Source: Opisthorchis felineus (Eukaryota > Platyhelminthes > Trematoda > Opisthorchiida > Opisthorchiidae). Taken from it: a stretch of DNA of 64,000 bases. This document shows, one piece after another, positions 36,056 to 47,787 of the stretch (position 1 is the stretch's first letter; the number at the start of each line of letters is the position of its first letter). The translations under genes were made by a program, and so were the position numbers. The stretch is from positions 69,740-133,739 of the forward strand of contig SJOL01009658.1 of assembly GCA_004794785.1 (NCBI GenBank), in the 5' to 3' direction. The notes under the pieces were generated by a model. That model was given only the letters and a program-made list of their open reading frames with translations. It did no database searches and was not told the origin of the DNA.

Positions 36056-37097
36056 CGAAACCATTATTGAGAAGAAAGAATTCTTGCTCTGTAGCGGACA
36101 GCTTTGGTATTAGTAGAAATTGGGCATCTAGGGACTGGGGAAAATTAGGAGCACAAAATTTGTTAATTAATCATTTACTATTATTGTTTATTAGTCAGTT
36201 ATCGAGTAAGTACTATGACATAGGAATAAACTTAAGTGAGGAGGCAAGAACTAGTTGGCAGTGAAAATGCAATTTGGCCAAGCTGCGGCTCATGGCAGTT
36301 GCATTTGACAGTTTTCGCTTGCTTTTTCACCGGATGTTTCCTGTAATAAAAAGTATGCTTTTAACAGCCAGCATCAAAAAGAATTGTGCAAAAAATCATA
36401 TTTCTCTTCCCACCTTCATTTGTCTTGTAAATTCAGGCCGAAAATCCTGTACTCACTCCAAGATGAGGGCAACCTCAGACTAGAAAATAGGCGCTCCGGA
36501 GAGGAAGCACCGTAAATGTCAAAAATTCAATCAAGAATGCACTACTGAACCATTTCCAGTTAGACTGGCGCGATTTTATCACGTCAAAAGGGGTACGATG
36601 CCTCAAACCTTAGGACTTGTAAACTGTTGCCAGCCTTCAGGTGGGTGAGACCGCTATAGTAATCAAAGTAACCGAGGTATTTTGCTAGTTTCAGTGGTTT
36701 TACTGGACTGGATGATGAAACGAGATGACTATTTTGCGCGACTACTTTGATGTTTCGACATTATTTTCCACGGGAAACTCTCACAGGTTGCGAAGGATTA
36801 GAACCAAAGTATTCGGCATAAAGGCTACCAGTGGCTGGTTAGTGAAAATCACTCACCGTCAATCTAAGCAAACAGATCAGCAGCCACTTGATCAACAACC
36901 AATGTTTGGTTTTATATGAGTGGTTTAATTCGATGTTGATTCGTTTATATCGTGGACATGTTCTTCATCGAAGATGTAGCTTTTAGTGAACCATTTCCCC
37001 ATGGGCACACAAAGTTACTGAGTGTGTTGAACCACTTCGCTTTCCACCCAATCGCTATTGTTCGATCATCGACGAAAAGATTCGTAATTCCACTTAC
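36056..37097. other. No recognised gene
   Basis: AT-rich; a gtaagt at about 36,209 lacks a convincing exon before it. Confidence 0.5.
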
Positions 37098-37203
37098 CAG
37101 TTCCATGGAACAAGTGACTGAATGGTGAACTGGATGTGCTCGTTTGTGTCCGCTTTCGAACCTACAGGGTGCGCCTTCCGTAAGCAAGTTCAGGAACACG
37201 TGA
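37098..37203 (-). CDS. Candidate minus-strand exon, 106 nt
   Basis: On the minus strand the acceptor ctgcatcgatttcag and donor GAACTG|gtaagt bound one open frame (one base, then 35 codons), encoding a His/Arg/Cys-rich peptide (LLTEGAPCRFESGHKRAH, then SVTCSMEL). It is much more G+C-rich than its surroundings. The frame remains open past the donor to 36945. No family recognised; it could be host exon or repeat. Confidence 0.25.
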
Positions 37204-39547
37204 CTGAAATCGATGCAGGTTCAGGCTTCCTAACAAGGCTATACGTACGTGCAAGAGTTTATGGTTATCAACTGAATCACCCTATGGGATAACTGCTCAT
37301 TCCTATCTTCGGGTTCCTCAGTTGGGCTAAGCCCCCAAATTATATCAAGAAAATAAGCAGGATGTTTTTTTAGTTTTGACAAATTGGGCGGTCTTTTTGC
37401 AGTACGCTCAGTTAAAGATAAAAAACGAAAGATTCAACTGAGTCACTCGATGCAGACCATGCTATTTTTCTCATATAAACTACCTTTTTTACAAATCTAA
37501 AGAAGACACGAACGAAATCGACCTTTTGCCCCTTTTCGTCCGTTCTATCGTTCCGAGATTTTATGCGCAGGTTTTGCAAGTTTGCATAAAGTGGAAAGAA
37601 CGTGGGTTCGAAACCCCATGCACCAACTGATCTTGATATCACTTGATCACTATGAAAATTCTTTGGTCATCCATCTCTTCCGCTGAAATTCGTCCAGTTC
37701 ATTTGGAACAGGATGAAAATGCATCACCCTATTTAACAGTGCAAACAAAGTAGATGTCCTGTAGAAAGAACATTGGGGTTTCAGTAAAAGCACTGGCATT
37801 TCATGTAAACAAAATATTTTTGCAATGCAGCGGGCCCTGGCGCCGAGTTTTCTATGCAAAATTGAAAGCAGAGATGACTTGCCCCCTTTTACAGCCACGA
37901 AATTCTTTTGTCAGAAACAGTGAAACTGTGTAAAAAGAAAAGAAATCGGTTGTAACGAGGAATCTTCCTTACCTTCGATTGATTAGACTTCGCAATAAAA
38001 ATTATGTGGAAATTATAGAGCTTTTTCTACAAATCCGTTAAAGAACCTATGTAGACAACGATCTTTATCGGACAATGTCTTAAACTTTACAAAGTTGATT
38101 CTAAAAGCCGATAAAATGAATGGCAATCCAACGTATTCATCCGATCGGTTTTTGCATTGGAGTTCATGCAGTTACAAATATAATTTCAAAAACCGTGTTC
38201 GTTCACGTGTGAGTCCATATGCTATAAGAACAAGCAATCTACTCCATTCAACCGCTTGACAGCACTCACGATGAATGTAGAAACATTCATTTGAGTTGAA
38301 TGGCGATCCCTTTTGAATGGCACTCAGTTCCGGGAGCGATTCCTAAGCAAAAGAAATTTTGCTTCAGTCAACACTATTTAACTGGCTTGAAAGCACTCCG
38401 CATGGGAGCAGAAGGCGCCCCATGTAAACAGAATATTTTATGCATGAGAACGGTCGCCCAATTTTTTTCAAAGTCTGACCACCATTGTGTGACTTACTGT
38501 GACGACGGTAAGCGACTACGAAAACGCTTGGGCTAGGTTACACTCAGGTTACTGTTTACAACAAACATTCTGCAAAGAGGTGAACAGAATATTTATAAAA
38601 TTCGCATTAGCGTCATCCTGTGTCAATTGATTACTTTTAGGTTTAAAATTGTCCCCCTAGTTCAGCTACGCTCATCCTCACTGCCACTTTTAGTCCATTA
38701 TCTGATACTGATCGGTGACATGCAGACGGCTGGTACAATAGTACCATATGCGTACATACCATGAGGGTGCCGTTCGTCAAAAGTTAACCTAATAAACCGG
38801 TCCTTAGGGTGGACTGCTTCGGTAACTTGTATTGTTTTACAATGCACGATATCTCCTGACTAATTTTGTTTTGACAACATGGAATTGGTCGCAACTTCGA
38901 ACCTGATAATGGATTTCCTTTGGCAGGGAAGAAAGAATGAAGGCATCTGCATCTGACCTAGCTCCACCTGTGTCGTCGAAGCCGCAAACGTGGCTCTACC
39001 AAATTTCAGTTTATTTAAAAATCTCCTGTAACATTTTCCCCCAATTTCTTTTGAATACTAAAGATAAGTACAGATAACGATTCCACTGTACCTAGTTATT
39101 AATTAATCAATTTAATGAACGTTGGCCCATTCCCTCATTATTTATTTTAAAAATTATTCATCTCAACACTGTCATTTCATATGAAAGCAAGCGATAAGCG
39201 TCCACTAACGAGAACTGTTGACAAACTTGATGGTGAAATGTAGAGATGAATGCTGGGTATGAGGTTGGTTGTTTGTGTGTTCGTGGATGCTTGGGATTAG
39301 TTCATCCCGAAGTGGGAAGTAAACGATTTTGAAGTTGCTAATAAGCCAGGGGCGGTGTTTGTAGGGTCCTTCCGTCTTTCGTCATGTCCTAAAAAGCGAA
39401 AAGAATTTCTTGCAATACGCACATGGATTTGGTTGGGAGCTTAGGGTGGGCGTTATACCATCTTAGTGAATCGAGCACATGCTTGAAAGCCAGCATGGCT
39501 CATGTTTTACTATAAAATAGGCCTTGGATAATTACTGCTTCGTGCAG
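37204..39547. other. Mixed repeat-like and intronic sequence
   Basis: The minus strand at 37,590-37,620 contains GGTTTCGAACCCA, which resembles a pol III B box of another tRNA-derived repeat; no A box was found. The minus strand at 37650-37780 has a protein-like C-terminal frame (PNELDEFQRKRWMTKEF) behind a good acceptor, unassigned. Confidence 0.35.
38474..38507 (+). CDS. Candidate 34-nt micro-exon
   Basis: A strong pyrimidine tract and acceptor (cgcccaatttttttcaaag) are followed 34 nt later by donor GACG|gtaagc. Only one frame is open and encodes SDHHCVTYCDD, entering in phase 0 and leaving in phase 1. Micro-exons of this size are known in trematode genes, but a segment this short carries little information. 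The same frame is open upstream from 38300. Confidence 0.18.
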
Positions 39548-39610
39548 CTGCTCAAAAACGTGATGTGTTTCCCCGAACATTTCAAATAATGTCAGCCCAG
39601 GAAATAAGCG
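39548..39610 (+). CDS. Candidate 63-nt exon, phase 1-1
   Basis: Acceptor ctgcttcgtgcag and donor AGCG|gtaagc flank a segment open in one frame (two bases, 20 codons, one base), encoding AQKRDVFPRTFQIMSAQEIS. Both splice sites are good and the exon is frame-neutral, like those at 20092, 34133 and 34804. No homology recognised; a chance origin is possible. Confidence 0.22.
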
Positions 39611-42600
39611 GTAAGCATTTTACCGCAAAGGATAAAAGCTTTTTCTGACTGGAGTTTACTCAGGTGCTCTCTCAGCCGGGGTATATGTGCACAGATCACG
39701 AAGTATTAGAGGAGTCCCAATTTTTCACTCTTTTTGGCCCTGACATTATGACGCGGTTCTATCTGCTAGATTCTAACACAAGGATGGTGGCAAATTTAGT
39801 TTCCAAATAGGCACGCTGGGCCGTAGTCTACTGAGAGCAACTTGAAAGCCCTAACTACTGCGGGATGTAACAAGTGGGAATTCAAACTGGTGGCCTGCAA
39901 AAGAGTTTGTTAAGTACCACTTGGAAATGTTTACTGTTCTATGCTACTGTTATTGTTATGTAAACGAGTTTTTGCGGAAAAATCAGTTGACTTCACGAAA
40001 TTTTTCGGCTAAAACGTCTGAATCCGCACAAATGCACACACTGATGAGGTAAGATTTTGGAACAGCTGGCAGTTATGTTATGTAGCTAGGTGTGAATCAC
40101 ATGAGAAGCTGAAGGGAACTGGAAACGCTCCGCGAACGGAAACCCTCGAACGTCGGGTTTAAAGTTTTGTGGGTGGGATATAATAAACTGAAGAACAAAT
40201 TGAAACAGTGGCCACTTATTTGTTACCACAATCTTCCCTCGAGAGAACTCCAAACAGTGGGCAGTGCTTTCGAGGAGACCGCATAGAGCTTTTCCCACTG
40301 CATCCTGCATTAGAGTAAACAAGTCCATTAAAGCCAAACTTTCTCGTTTTTTAGATGTTTACTCCGCCAGACACTCGGATTTACCGCAATGACAGTGACA
40401 GTTTGGTCAGAGATTGACAAAAATTAAAATTCTAGAACCTTAATAAAGTCTGGTATTTCATTAGAGGTCACGATATTTCGGATATTTAGAGCACACGTTT
40501 GTGAACAATACTTTGAACCATTGCCGTAGAGTTGGCTTTGTCGAGTGTAGGAGGATCGCTTTTATTCTAATTATACCAGTTAATTGATTTAACCTATTCA
40601 TTTTTGTCTTTCCCTTATGGCGTGTGACTGTATACTATGAAATTGCGGGAGGTATTTTTTCCCCGAGTGAGAAAACGAAGGTGAACCGGTAAAGCCTACC
40701 GGAATTCTTCCCGTTTCACTGATTTTATCAAACCCTATATATGGCAAGTACCACATATCAAATAAAGATGTTTAAAGCGACGTTAACTCCGATAAAATGC
40801 ATGTTTTAGGTAGAATTTTATTCTTTTCTTCAGGAAAGTATGAAAAAGATGTTGAAAGTACACCCAAATAACTGAATATTCCCTAGGCAACGGCAAAAGG
40901 TAGAAGGTGATAATTCGTTCGAGAATAAATATCTTCGTTATTGAGGAATTTCGGTATCTTCGACCTTCGCTCCTGCTGTGAGAAGCGTGGTGTTATATTA
41001 TTAGACTGTCTCTCGAACCCGCAAAATACATCAGATAAGGGCTGGGACTACAGGTAGTGAAAACATTGTTCTTCCTTTTATCGATCGCATGTGTTAATGT
41101 CCTTTACGTCCGCAGCTCTGTCTGTGCGCTAAGACGATTTTAGTTTTAAATTGCGCATCGGAAGTAAAACGTTCTAGACGGCAGACAAATCTTTTGAACG
41201 GTGTTGACTATCGGCACACCGTACTCTTTTCAAGTAAACGACTTCTGTTGTGACCACTTTTGGTGCTGCTATGGACTTCAACCCATAGATTTCTTTTTAC
41301 AATGTCCTACTTTTCGACTGACAACAGTGGAGAAATGTTCGCCCAAAAGTCATGGAAATTAAAAGTGCAGTGGTTTTGATTCAAAGCTGCGTATCCCGTA
41401 TGTTGTTCAAACTTCAGGAACGGCGTGTTTGAACGAGTCTTGTCGGCGGTCGCTGTGGTAGAGTACAAAAAACCGCAGAGTTTGCAACGAAGCATTTTCT
41501 GAGAAGGGTAAGTAGTTGAGGAAGTGGGGTCGTTGTACGAAATCTGAAAGTGAATAAGAACTATTCTGCTGTTGCATATCCAGGTTGTCTCTTGACATAT
41601 AAACTAAAATAGGGTGTTTCCTATAGCAAAGAGGTGCTTAGATCGTTGCCTAAAAATTGAGTTCTGTGAGTCACTCACTTCTGCTATTCATGAGTGTCTG
41701 TCCACATTTTGTTTTTTGAGACATCATCGGAATCTTCCTACACATCCATATTTCTCTTGGTGCAACCAAAGTCGCTAACTAGAGTCCACAATCAATGGGG
41801 ACACTTATCCGCAATATCTTGCATAATCTACAAACGTCAACTTCACTACTGTTGCCAATCAACAGTTAGTCTCGTTTTCTGATTTAGTTTGCAGCGCCGA
41901 GTTTTCCTTGCATCCCCTATAATTGCATTCTGTGTAGGCATTGGTTGTACAAGGGTGGAAAATAGGTGGACCTAACATCTGTCTTCATTTGAATGATCAG
42001 TTATTCATGTTCCCTCTTCAATCATTTTACCAGTAAATTGACTAAAATACGCTGCAACCAAGTGGTGCGTAAGTGGGTAATTGACAATAAATCAGATCCG
42101 CTTAGCAACAGAAAGAGCTTGTGGCCTTAGAGTAGTAGTTTATTTGCTGTTCCGGCCAAGCCGTCGTCTACTACATTAACCTCGGAATGGTGGAAATATT
42201 GCTAGGGGTAAAGCTAACTGGAAATGAATCTTATACAACTGAGGCCTCCAAGCAGATATTGATGCGATTCTTCCTCTTTTCGACTGGTAACCCAGCGGTA
42301 TCCCTGACGTGTTCTGTCGAATATTGTCACACACGCGGGGAATTTATTCAGGCACCATTTTTTGTGTCATCAGTCATTCTGGCTCAAGACATGTGAGCCT
42401 TAGTTTAACCTTCCTGGTTGTAGCGACTCGTTTGTTGTGAAGGGCACTATAATGCGATGGAAAACTTCGGTTCACCTAGATTTCCTCTTGTATTTGTATA
42501 CGGTGTGCCGAATTCCCCTAACACACTTTTAGTATCCAAGGCCACTGTGAACCACAACTGCTATACCTGCGTTGTTTTAAGGGGTTGGCATTTCGGTAAA

Positions 42601-45600
42601 ACTTACCGGCGAAACGAATTTGCAAGCGGATAAACACAGAATGAAAGAATTGTTTGGGGAAAAATCCTTTAAAAATTAATAAAAATACGAAATCGAGGTG
42701 TGACGAAACTAAGAGGAAACCCAGAAGAATTTTTTTCATGTGTAGGTGTACTTGAGTTCAGGGATTACAGATAAAATTGCATATGAGGCAAATAAGTTAG
42801 AAACTATACAAGTGTGTTGAGAATTGTGAAACTGCCCAGTCAGTACAAGCAACTGCAGCTTGGCTGCTTAGGTGGAACCCACTCTACTGAAACAAAGCTT
42901 GAAGTTATATAGGATCCATGGAATAAAAAGCGAGACATATTCGAATCACTACACCAGGCTGTATGTGCTTGGATTATCAAGTATCGAGTGGGCAAACAAC
43001 TTTACGCATGAACGAGTTGCTTGTTTGGCTCCATGCCCTCAAATGGTGTATTGTTTGGAAACGCTGAGCGTGCACAGAGTTTCCAATTGTCCCTGAATCC
43101 TCAACATGACCAAATCAATTGAAAAGGGTATGCGGCTGCTGCATAAATGAGCATATCGAAGTTTATGCAACCACGAAAACATCCGTCAAAAAAGAAGGGA
43201 TGTTTTCCAACATCTTGGTTTACTTTCTAATTTCGCGGTCCACTTTGCCCTCCATTGACTTTTCTGTGACCATATTCCTTTCTTTCAAAATATTCCTTCT
43301 TTACCATTATTCCAGCTCAAAAATTTTTGTTAAAGCATTATATCTCGTACGTGATTCCGTTTATATAGTAGATTGTATCAAACACCAGTACAACGCTCGT
43401 CTCATAGACGGTTATGAAAAAACCTGTAATACACTTGTAGAGTCAAACCGAACAGTTCAAGAACTTTGTGCATGTCACAGAGGTCTAATATTTATTAAAG
43501 ATTTAGAAACCGTTGGCCTAACAAACTGATTGCTTGTTTTGTTTGCTACGACTGTCAATACTAAAATTTTCGCTGTTGGGAACCTGAAAATAGTATGTGT
43601 TAACGGATCGGTTTTTTGTCTGATAGTCTGCTGCATACTAGTTGTAGAGCCACGAGCACGTCCGAGCCTTTATTCGATATGAAATGTTTAAAATTCTGAT
43701 ACAAATGTCAAATTAACCTGAGTGTGTGAAATAAACGTAGACAAACACGGTGAATTCATGATGGAGCGACAAATGTTTCGAAGGACGGAGAGGTGGGACT
43801 GAACCGTTTAGTGCAGGCACGTCTCACCGATGGATAAAAAGGCAAAAAACAGGACTTAATTATGTAGGCAGACTATGAACGCTGGAGAGCTGTAGAAGCA
43901 TCTACACCTCAATATTATGAAACTCTTGCAGTGCATAAACAGGGCCGTTCTTCTTGACGCATAATGGATAATAAAATTTCCAGAAATTAGCCTGCTGGCT
44001 GCCCAATTCTCGAACCTATACGCAGACAGTTATACACCTTTTACTTACCGGGTACAGTCAGTTTTTTGTCGATTGGGGAACTTAAAGTTTGGAGCTAAAC
44101 TTCATCCCCTTGGCTTGGTATCTGTGTTTACAATTTCAATCAGCGTTGTCACCGAGGATTCACCACTCGGACCATCTAGAGCCGAAATTACACCTTTACC
44201 TAATCCGTTTCTGAGTGATATAGCCGCAGCTACTGAATCTTAGGCAACCACGGACAAGTATCCCAAACAAGTATACGTCGTCGCTACATCCGTCCAATTT
44301 ACTGGTGAACTACAGGCTGCAACCAGTTTTAAGTTGCAGGACGTGATGCTCAGAAGAACAACATTCTGCTTCTTATAGCGAGGGATCCGTAGAAAAATTG
44401 CCCTTGCCCTTCAACAGTTTTGCCAACGTCTCAAGTAAACGAAAATTTGTTTGCTCTCTGTTAAATGCGGTAAGAAGGATTGATCCGTCCGGCATTACTA
44501 ACTACGGCATCTACTTCAGAACAAAACTTACACCTTGCATTCTATTAGAAAGCATACGCCAGTGACCGAGAACCAGCCCATGAAAACAAAAACCTGATGC
44601 TTATATAACTATTACAGTAGTGACATTACATTAAATCGCATAAGACCGTTACTCAGAAGAATATCTAATATTGATGAACTAAGGATTTCGCTTTATAAAT
44701 AATCAACGTCTAATACAAATTTCAGAGATGGGTCATCTCTCCTCGGCCCACAAGTGGTCGTCTGCTCATGTCTATTCGCGTGCTCCGTATATCACATTTG
44801 GTGGCACAATTTGGTGGCCTCCAGAGAGAATCAAGGGACATATCCAGGCACCAATTCAATTCCGAAAAATTAATGGATACAGATCATCAGGCCAACCTGG
44901 CCTTCTCGTTCGATATCACTTATTGGTCTCCAAATAACTGACCGAAAATATTTGGATATTTAACAGCTGAAGCAAGAAGGCAGAATTCAAAATGTGTCGT
45001 TTTTATCTTGTCGGTCACGCACTAAAACAATCAACATACGGACTAGATGGTTGGGCAGTTGACGGCAAGCGCAGCCGTATAGCCTGCTGTCAGTCTATTG
45101 AGTCCGAACATCCGCGCAGAAGTGACTTCGTCAACCCAATTCAACTGGCCACCGGTAGATTAGTTAACGATATACTTGTTGTATGAGTGTTATTTGATAT
45201 CTTAATCATAAAATGTATCTCCCTGCGTCTCTGCACTCCGTTTCTGTTCGTTAAGTCGTTTGCGAATATGAATGCCAGCTGATGCTTTCCGAAAAACATA
45301 TTTGCTAGCTGAGCTTAACAATCTCAAAATAAATGGGGTTATTTGACATATTCAACGCCTTTACACCAAACTATTTCATTTCACCTCTTTGTTGTGAGTT
45401 ACTTGTTGTTTGAACGCTCAGAATCAGGGAAACTCACTACCTTGAATTAAAGCAAGGTAAATTGTTGGGCTTATATTTCACAGGTTTTATTCAACAACTA
45501 CCAGACATTCTGACTAATCTGGTCCCACTTATGATTGTCCTGCACATAAACCACCAAAATGTGCTTTTGCCCCCTTTATGCTCATTGAACTAACATTGGG

Positions 45601-46404
45601 CTAGTATTTTACATTTCATTTTCCGGTTCCGTTCTGGTAATTCTGTGCATACGCGCTGCGGACTATAAACAATAAAAAACAGAGTAATATGTAGATAATG
45701 AGGCTATCAGAACAATTAATTTGACAGATGTTATGGTCTGACTTTGCAAGGGAGCAGCAGGTATACAATAAGGTTTCATCCAACTGGTTGTTCCACTGGC
45801 TCACAAGTGAATGATTTTGGCCCGCTTATTTTCGTTCAACAATGTTAACCTATCTGAATAGAGCAGTGAATATTTTGTCCGGAGACCAACTAAAATCAAA
45901 ATAATTTGGTCGACAGACGGTGGTAATCTAATCACTTGCGCGGAATCACGTGTTTGAATCTCAGTCACTTGACAAATGTTCTCAGGCCGCTGCACTCCAA
46001 GAGGATTGTCAGCAATAGCTTGGCTGCAAACAGATGTACAGACCTTTTGTCGGTGAGAAAGATAACTGCCAAGCGGTCCGCTAGGCATCAAATGTAACAT
46101 TTATGATAACACCTGGTCCACATCTGATACGGCTATAAGCAAATGAATCTCATACCAGACTAGTAACCACAAGTTTAAGCCATTCATTGCCCCTATTCTC
46201 CCCATCAGTATACATTATCGCCATCTCTAACGAAGAGTTTGCACTGTTGGTGAAACCAGTCTATTGTGAAAAACCGAGACTGACTGTACAGCTGTTTGAT
46301 CCTTAGTGAGAATGATCAGGAATGCGCATTTCCAGAAACTTGAACCCGCAAGCTCCCGGAGATCGCGACCTCCATTGGAGAAGTCGTCAGTCTAGGAGTT
46401 CGTT
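39611..46404. other. Intronic or intergenic, some protein-like patches
   Basis: 41380-41502 (+) reads protein-like (FERVLSAVAVVEYKKPQSL) and the opposite strand is also open (41307-41598), suggesting a decayed repeat. ORFs at 42187, 43119, 44728 and 44992 are isolated and unrecognised. Confidence 0.45.
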
Positions 46405-46660
46405 GAGACGTGTACCCATGTGATTTTGATCCCGTGATGGGAGAATGCGTGGTAGTATATCCTGTGTTAGTGCGAGTTATTCATACTGCTGATAAGCCGC
46501 TCGTCGTCGAACGGTTATGTGCTTAAATAGTGGCCTGGAGGTCGCTCGTTCGAGAGTCCTTGGAGTTTCGTGAGATGCGCAATGCTGGTGATTCCAAATA
46601 AGAATTAAACAACTGTACAGTGCTTCTCAGCCTTTTACCATAGTTTACTTTGGTTTGCAG
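46405..46660 (+). mobile_element. tRNA-derived SINE, copy C
   Basis: Aligns with copy B over its whole length: shared blocks include GTAGTATATC, TGCGAGTTA, CTGCTGATAAGCCGCTC, GAACGGTTATGTG, GGAGTTTCGTGAGATGCG, CTGTACAGTGCTTCTCAG and TAGTTTACTTTGGTTT. Box A is TCGTCGAACGGT (46504-46515), with one key change, and box B is CGTTCGAGAGTCC (46547-46559) with an extra base. The hammerhead core carries two disabling changes. Confidence 0.7.
46579..46622 (+). ncRNA. Inactivated hammerhead remnant in SINE copy C
   Basis: Same layout as in copy B, but the core reads CTGGTGA instead of CTGATGA and TAAA instead of GAAA. Stem III (AC/GT around AACT) and the following CAGTGC are kept. Either core change would be expected to abolish cleavage. 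Confidence 0.5.
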
Positions 46661-47283
46661 GAAAAAAATCATTGAGTTTTCAAGATCACCTCATACGGCC
46701 AACAGTTGTCGACATCTTTATCGTAGTCGTCACTCTAACGATTATGTTTTGCGGTCTTCTACAGTCAGCTTCGTTGCCAAAGTTCATTTGTGCGAGAATA
46801 TGCTCACATTCTAGATTACGTGCCACTGTTCCAAACTTTAGATCAATCTTCCCTGGATATCCGGGCATTCATCATCTGGATGACCTGATTAGCGGACCAA
46901 AAAGTTGACGGAAATTGAGGATCGGTACACAGCGTGTCATTACTTCGAAAACATTGATTGATGCTTTATTACGACTTCAAAATGGTTGTTGTTTTAGCTT
47001 GTTTTGTTCTTTTCTCATTACACTCTTCATTGATGTATACTTTAAGTACTATTCTTCAATCGAATGAACGCTGAGAACTCGGTGGGAACTTTTTGCTAAA
47101 CTCAATGAACCATCAACTTAAGTATTGTTGCATTGTTGTGCTCTGATAGGAATTTCAGTAGAATAGTTAGCCTAGCTTTAACTGGCAAAATTAGGTGCAT
47201 TGATTAACACGTATAACGTTTTTTTTACCTTAAACGGACTCATTTTAGGCATGGACGATGAAACCGTGATTCCAGATTCTTAG

Positions 47284-47347
47284 GAGAGGGGCCTAAATAT
47301 CAAGAAGGTGTGGGTTGGTATTATAGGGCTTGCGCAAAAGACAAAGG
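47284..47347 (+). CDS. Candidate 64-nt exon, frame ambiguous
   Basis: Acceptor ccagattcttag and donor AAGG|gtaagt. Two frames are open. One reads ERGLNIKKVWVGIIGLAQ; the other, entered with two bases of a split codon, reads EGPKYQEGVGWYYRACAKDK. The second looks more protein-like but nothing independent selects it. Confidence 0.15.
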
Positions 47348-47769
47348 GTAAGTAAAACACAAACCACAACAAAATTGTTGTGTTTTGGGCAGTCCCACAA
47401 GTGACAGTGTATGCTACTTTTCAGGGAAAGTGCGCCGTCATACAAACCACACTGGTAATCTGGAGCCAGCGTGAATCGTAATGTCACTATACTTTTGTAG
47501 GCCTCCTTCATTTCTTCACCGATATCCGCGTGTTTGTCCGCCGAAAGTTTTCCTTCGCAATTATATTGGCTTTATGCAAACAGTTTATGTTATCACAAAC
47601 AAGCTGCAGTCACCACTGGTTTAAACACCATTAACAAAAAAGCCCGCACCGGATCAGGAAATTATATTTATCCAACATAACTGATCGGTTACTTGAATGC
47701 GACGTTTATTTTAATATACTTAACAATCAAGACATACGACAGTACTTGAAAGTGCATTGAAAGCCTAAG

Positions 47770-47787
47770 ATATATATATATATATAT
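47770..47787. repeat. (AT)n microsatellite
   Basis: Nine AT units. Confidence 0.95.

Noticed and set aside
39520..39580. DNYCFVQL as RNP1 of RRM1
   Set aside because: The frame stops soon after and the neighbouring residues do not fit an RRM. A different frame is favoured by the splice sites.
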